Shown here piece by piece: positions 34,700 to 38,234 of a stretch of 38,234 nt of DNA. The stretch is from Planctomycetaceae bacterium (GTDB taxonomy: Bacteria > Planctomycetota > Planctomycetia > Pirellulales > Pirellulaceae). Under the pieces are notes generated by a model that searched no databases, was not told the origin of the DNA, and worked only from the letters and a program-made list of their open reading frames with translations. The translations under genes and the position numbers were made by a program. Location: the NCBI GenBank assembly GCA_021298315.1, contig JAJTFC010000021.1:1-38234 (forward strand). Reading direction: 5' to 3'. Position 1 is the first letter of the stretch; every line of letters starts with the position of its first letter.

Positions 34700-36028
34700 C
34701 TAAGTCTTCTGACGGAATCGGTCGATCAAAACCGCCAACAAGATGATCGATCCGAAGACGACCTTCTGCGCATAACTGTCGATCTGCATCAGATTCATTC
34801 CGTTTTCAATCACTGCGATAATCAGCGCACCGATGAGCGTTCCAAATATACTGCCGTAGCCCCCACGCAGCGATGTGCCTCCAACGACCACTGCCGCGAT
34901 TACATACAATTCATACATCAAACCGTACTTGGCATCGCCGGTTCCCAAACGACTTGCCATGACCAGCCCGCCTAAACCTGCAAGCAGTCCGGAAATCACG
35001 TAGGCCCCAGCCGTGATCCAGTCGACCCGCACACCGCATAATCTCGCAGCGACCTCGTTTCCCCCAATTGCATAGATCGAACGACCAAAAGTCGTCAAAG
35101 ACATCACGCAATGGGCTAAAGCGAAAATCAAAAGCATCAGCCACACGGCAATCGGAATACCTCCCCAATTGCCGCGTCCAAGCCACACGAAAAAATAGGG
35201 AACTTGGTCGATCGATTGCCCCTTGGAAATCATAAAAGCAAACCCACTGGCGATCATCATCATCCCAAGAGTCGCAATGAAGGGGGGGATCTTGAATCCA
35301 ACAATCATCCCACCATTGAACAAACCGCAAATTCCGCACACGGCGATCCCAACAAGCCCCGCAAGAATCACACTAGCCCCACTGGCATCGATGCCACCGA
35401 AATAATCGCGAATCAAAACCGTCGTAATGACCGAAGCCAGTGCAATGAGACTTCCAACCGACAAATCGATCCCTCCGGTTAAGATCACCAAAGTCATGCC
35501 TACGGCCAATATCCCAATCTCGACGATTCGATTGACCACATTGATCAAGTTCTGACGCTTAAGAAAATTCGGCCAACGCGAACCACCGATCTTTTTCAAA
35601 CTTATCTTCTGATCGGGAAATTTGCTCTCGATGTCCTCGAACAACACCCAGTCCCTAGCCCCAGGAGCCAAAATGATTTCGATCGGCTGATCTTTTTGCG
35701 CAAGAATCCTCTTGCGTATGTCCTGAGGTGTACCTTGCCAGACGCGCTGCTCGGGATCACTCACACCAGCGGCTTTCCAAGCCGACAAGAACTCAGATGC
35801 AAAAGCATCATCCTCGGGGCTGTGACTTGCGACAACTACGGCCCCCCACTGCATCGGGGCCCGCTGCCCACCCCAAACCTCACGCACTGCCTCCTGAGGG
35901 GTAGGCTGCTGCTGGCGGACAGTCATCGCTGAGAAAAACAAGCACAGGCCAAGCAAAACCAGCACCATTGAATATTTCGAGAATAACTCTTTGAGCAATA
36001 CCATGATTGGTGACTTGCGATCTGCCAT
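34700..36028 (-). CDS. Ribose/xylose-type ABC transporter permease with an extra extracytoplasmic domain
   Basis: Branched-chain/ribose (BPD_transp_2) permease. From residue about 158 it follows RbsC closely: ILAVGMTLVILTGGIDLSVGSLIAL, MIVGFKIPPFIATLGMMMI, GRSIYAIGGNEVAARLCGV and GYGSIFGTLIGALIIAVIENGMNL. RbsC proteins are about 320 aa; this one is 442. The difference lies between TM1 (residues 20-36) and TM2: about 115 residues (38-155) of mixed alpha/beta sequence, including WGAVVVASHSPEDDAFASEF and PIEIILAPGARDWVLF, placed outside the membrane. No ATP-binding or substrate-binding gene is adjacent (the upstream gene is divergent), so partners must be encoded elsewhere. AGAGGA is close before ATG 36028. 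Confidence 0.92.
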   Translation of the reverse strand: MADRKSPIMVLLKELFSKYSMVLVLLGLCLFFSAMTVRQQQPTPQEAVREVWGGQRAPMQWGAVVVASHSPEDDAFASEFLSAWKAAGVSDPEQRVWQGTPQDIRKRILAQKDQPIEIILAPGARDWVLFEDIESKFPDQKISLKKIGGSRWPNFLKRQNLINVVNRIVEIGILAVGMTLVILTGGIDLSVGSLIALASVITTVLIRDYFGGIDASGASVILAGLVGIAVCGICGLFNGGMIVGFKIPPFIATLGMMMIASGFAFMISKGQSIDQVPYFFVWLGRGNWGGIPIAVWLMLLIFALAHCVMSLTTFGRSIYAIGGNEVAARLCGVRVDWITAGAYVISGLLAGLGGLVMASRLGTGDAKYGLMYELYVIAAVVVGGTSLRGGYGSIFGTLIGALIIAVIENGMNLMQIDSYAQKVVFGSIILLAVLIDRFRQKT

Positions 36029-36185
36029 ATTCCTCTAGTGGGCCCCGAAAACCGATGGATTCAATGCAAGCATTGTAGCTCGTTTTGCCGATTGCGTTGG
36101 GCTTGACTCCAAACCCCCTATTTTGACATCCTTGCGGCTTGCACAGGCAAACAACTCATCGACTGACCCAAGAATAAATGCCTTC

Positions 36186-38114
36186 ATGAAATCGTTTTGG
36201 AACGCGATTCGCGATTCGCTTCACCACGCTCCGGCCCTGGTGCTTGCAACCCTATGCTCGGTCGGGATCGCCTTTCTGTGGGGCTCGAACATCGGTGCGC
36301 TCTATCCGGTCGTCGAGATGACCCTCAATGGCGAATCCATTCAATCGTGGCTCGAAAAGGGGGCTCAAAGCGCTGATGCTGAAGCTCAGGCGATCAAGCA
36401 GCAGCTGGTCGCTGCACCAAACGACCTATCCGAAAACGACCGAATCAGTCTTGATCGTCGCGCAGCACGAGCGCTTCAGACTCGCGATTACAAACTCTGG
36501 TTGGTCTCTTGGGCTGATCGCATCCTACCCCGCAATCCCTTTCAAACCATTTGTTGGATCATGGGTTTGCTGATGGTCTCGACGCTGATCAAGCATGCGT
36601 TGATGCTCACGAACGACTTGCTCATCGGCCACGTATCGACAAGCATCGTGCGAGATCTGCGAATACGTGTCTTCGACTCGGCATTGGCGATGGATCGCAA
36701 GACTTACCAAGCCTATGGAACCAGCGGCCTTCTGGCGGCGATCACGGCTGCGGCGGACGGACTGACCGCCGGCTTGATCCACCTCTTCGGCGCTGCGATC
36801 CGTGAACCGCTTCGCATCGCCTCGTGCTTGATCATGGCCAGTTTGATCAACTGGCGTTTGCTGTTGCTCTCGCTGGTACTGGCACCGGCACTCGTTGCGA
36901 TTGTCGTGTTCTTTAATCGCAAGATTCGACGAGCGGCGTCTGGAATCCTGAGTCGCAACGCAGGCTTTCATGAAGTTCTCTTGGAAGCTCTTGGCAATAT
37001 CTTCACGGTACAAGCCTTTACCATGGAGCCCTACGAGCGAGAGCGATTTCGCCAATGCACCCAGGACATGAAACGCGTGCAGCTCAAGATGGTCTTCTGG
37101 ACCGGGGTCGGGAAACCGTTTACCGAAATGATCGGCGTGGCCATGGTCGCAATCACCGTCTGCGCGGGAGCTTATCTGGTCGTCAATAAACAAACCCACT
37201 TGCTGTTTCTCAAGGTTTGTGACACTCCGATGTCGGTGACGGATCTGCTGATTTTCTTCGGACTTTTGATCGGAGCAAGCGACCCACTGCGCAAGCTATC
37301 GGGTGTTTCGGTCATGATTTATCAGGGAATGGTCTCTTCGGAACTCCTTTACGGGATACTCAACGCCAAGCCTGTTTTAGCCGAGCCGGCAGAACCGAAA
37401 AAGCTCTTGGGACGTCATCACCAACTGAGCCTCAAGAACGTGAGTTTCCATTACCATCCAAACCAACCAGTTCTCTCGGACGTTTCACTCGAAGTACCAT
37501 TCGGTAAGACGATTGCGATTTTGGGATCCAACGGGAGCGGCAAGTCGACTTTGATCCAGTTGCTATGCCGCTATTACGATCCGGTGTCAGGATCGATTCA
37601 GCTCGATGATATCGACCTTAAAGAGCTTGCACTTGCCGACATTCGCAATCGCATCACCTTAGTAAGCCAAAGCACTGAGTTGTTCAATCGTACGGTGTTT
37701 GAAAACATCCAATACGGTAGTCCGAATGCGACCAAGGAAGAAATCGAAATTGCAGCTCGGATGGCCCACGCTCATGAGTTCATCACTCAATCGCTTGCCG
37801 ATGGCTATAACACCATCGTTGGCCAAGGTGGCCAAAAGCTCAGTGGTGGCCAACGCCAACGCATCGCACTTGCCAGAGCGATACTTCGAAAACCCGAGAT
37901 TCTCATCCTCGACGAGTCGACAAGCCAGATCGATATGTCCAGTGAGATTCAGATTCGCGAGACTCTCCAAGCCATGAAAGGCCAGATGACCATCTTGATC
38001 ATCACGCACCGCGAAGCTTTGATCGCACTGGCCGACGAGGTTTACAACATGCAAGCTGGGGTGCTCATTCCTACCGAGCAACAGCCACTGAAGCTTGACT
38101 CCAAAGCGGCTTAG
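36186..38114 (+). CDS. MsbA-like ABC exporter (fused membrane and ATPase domains)
   Basis: A 642-aa half-transporter that would form a homodimeric exporter. Membrane domain: TM1 about 10-35, then an unusually long loop of about 100 residues before TM2, and further segments to about 370. ATPase domain (about 405-630): Walker A GSNGSGKST, Q-loop VSQSTELFN, signature LSGGQRQRIALARAI, Walker B ILILDEST, H-loop ITHRE; all catalytic elements are intact. I start at ATG 36186 because it directly precedes the helical N-terminus; an in-frame TTG at 36123 would add 21 polar residues. Likely lipid, lipopolysaccharide or peptide substrate, not determinable here. Divergent from the permease gene (157 bp). 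Confidence 0.93.
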   Translation: MKSFWNAIRDSLHHAPALVLATLCSVGIAFLWGSNIGALYPVVEMTLNGESIQSWLEKGAQSADAEAQAIKQQLVAAPNDLSENDRISLDRRAARALQTRDYKLWLVSWADRILPRNPFQTICWIMGLLMVSTLIKHALMLTNDLLIGHVSTSIVRDLRIRVFDSALAMDRKTYQAYGTSGLLAAITAAADGLTAGLIHLFGAAIREPLRIASCLIMASLINWRLLLLSLVLAPALVAIVVFFNRKIRRAASGILSRNAGFHEVLLEALGNIFTVQAFTMEPYERERFRQCTQDMKRVQLKMVFWTGVGKPFTEMIGVAMVAITVCAGAYLVVNKQTHLLFLKVCDTPMSVTDLLIFFGLLIGASDPLRKLSGVSVMIYQGMVSSELLYGILNAKPVLAEPAEPKKLLGRHHQLSLKNVSFHYHPNQPVLSDVSLEVPFGKTIAILGSNGSGKSTLIQLLCRYYDPVSGSIQLDDIDLKELALADIRNRITLVSQSTELFNRTVFENIQYGSPNATKEEIEIAARMAHAHEFITQSLADGYNTIVGQGGQKLSGGQRQRIALARAILRKPEILILDESTSQIDMSSEIQIRETLQAMKGQMTILIITHREALIALADEVYNMQAGVLIPTEQQPLKLDSKAA

Positions 38115-38144
38115 AATCGCCCATTGTGCAACGGCAAATTGTTC

Positions 38145-38213
38145 AACGGCTGTCCTCAGCCGTTAGCCCACAAGCTTTAGCTTGACGTTGCTTTCCAGCG
38201 CCCTCAGAGGCGC
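38145..38213. repeat. Cluster of three hairpins downstream of the ABC exporter
   Basis: Three inverted repeats follow in series: AACGGCTG/CAGCCGTT (38145-38152 and 38157-38164, 4-nt loop), CAAGCT/AGCTTG (38171-38176 and 38179-38184, 2-nt loop) and GCGCC/GGCGC (38198-38202 and 38209-38213). No T-run follows the first stem. The composition resembles the palindromic pair at 9571-9612, suggesting an intergenic palindromic repeat family; the first stem could also terminate the exporter transcript. The remaining bases to the window edge show nothing else. Confidence 0.5.
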
Positions 38214-38234
38214 CTCGCAAGCTCGGCACAGAGA

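Overview
The window looks like a chromosomal segment of a planctomycete, most likely close to Pirellulaceae. The support is family content: a DUF1598-type protein, a PVC-type dehydrogenase fused to a c-type haem domain, a membrane protein of the large planctomycete DUF4175-like type, long N-terminally extended secretins and ABC proteins, weak or absent Shine-Dalgarno sites before many genes, and long signal peptides. I see no rRNA, tRNA, CRISPR array, integrase, transposase or phage gene. This is a mostly housekeeping region with several small repeat elements.

Layout. 1-5634 (minus): sucA (2-oxoglutarate dehydrogenase E1), a small conserved unknown, and a large membrane protein that runs off the left edge through a 15-bp coding tandem repeat. 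6010-9501 (plus): an exported protein with two parvulin-like (PPIC/SurA) units, translationally coupled to a lipoyl-less E2-type acyltransferase, then a small lipoprotein. 9755-13302: a minus-strand DUF1598 protein divergent from an FHA-GAF-AAA sigma-54 activator. 13299-17384: an M28 metallopeptidase divergent from a copper-exporting P-type ATPase. 17381-20301 (minus): a beta-hydroxyacid dehydrogenase followed by a single protein joining HemD and HemE, consecutive haem-pathway enzymes. 20470-24394 (plus): nagB and the PVC dehydrogenase/cytochrome. 24410-36028 is entirely minus: a FRDxSGR-repeat exported protein, a secretin with a strong terminator, an HExxH peptidase, folP, a UDP-glucuronate decarboxylase / phosphodiester glycosidase / ketopantoate-reductase-like cluster, and a two-gene unit with a lone ribose-type ABC permease. 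36186-38114 (plus): an MsbA-like ABC exporter, followed by a cluster of hairpins.

The most unusual signals are: (1) a family of small non-coding elements with imperfect terminal inverted repeats containing CTTCAGG, present three times (about 9.7, 25.1 and 31.0 kb), one copy flanked by an 8-bp direct repeat; (2) the HemD-HemE fusion with both halves apparently intact; (3) a ribose-type permease with an extra domain of about 115 residues between its first two membrane segments and no partner ATPase or binding protein beside it; (4) the standalone acyltransferase domain coupled to a duplicated PPIase; (5) two convergent gene pairs whose stop codons overlap. I did not find a clear new defence or mobile system.
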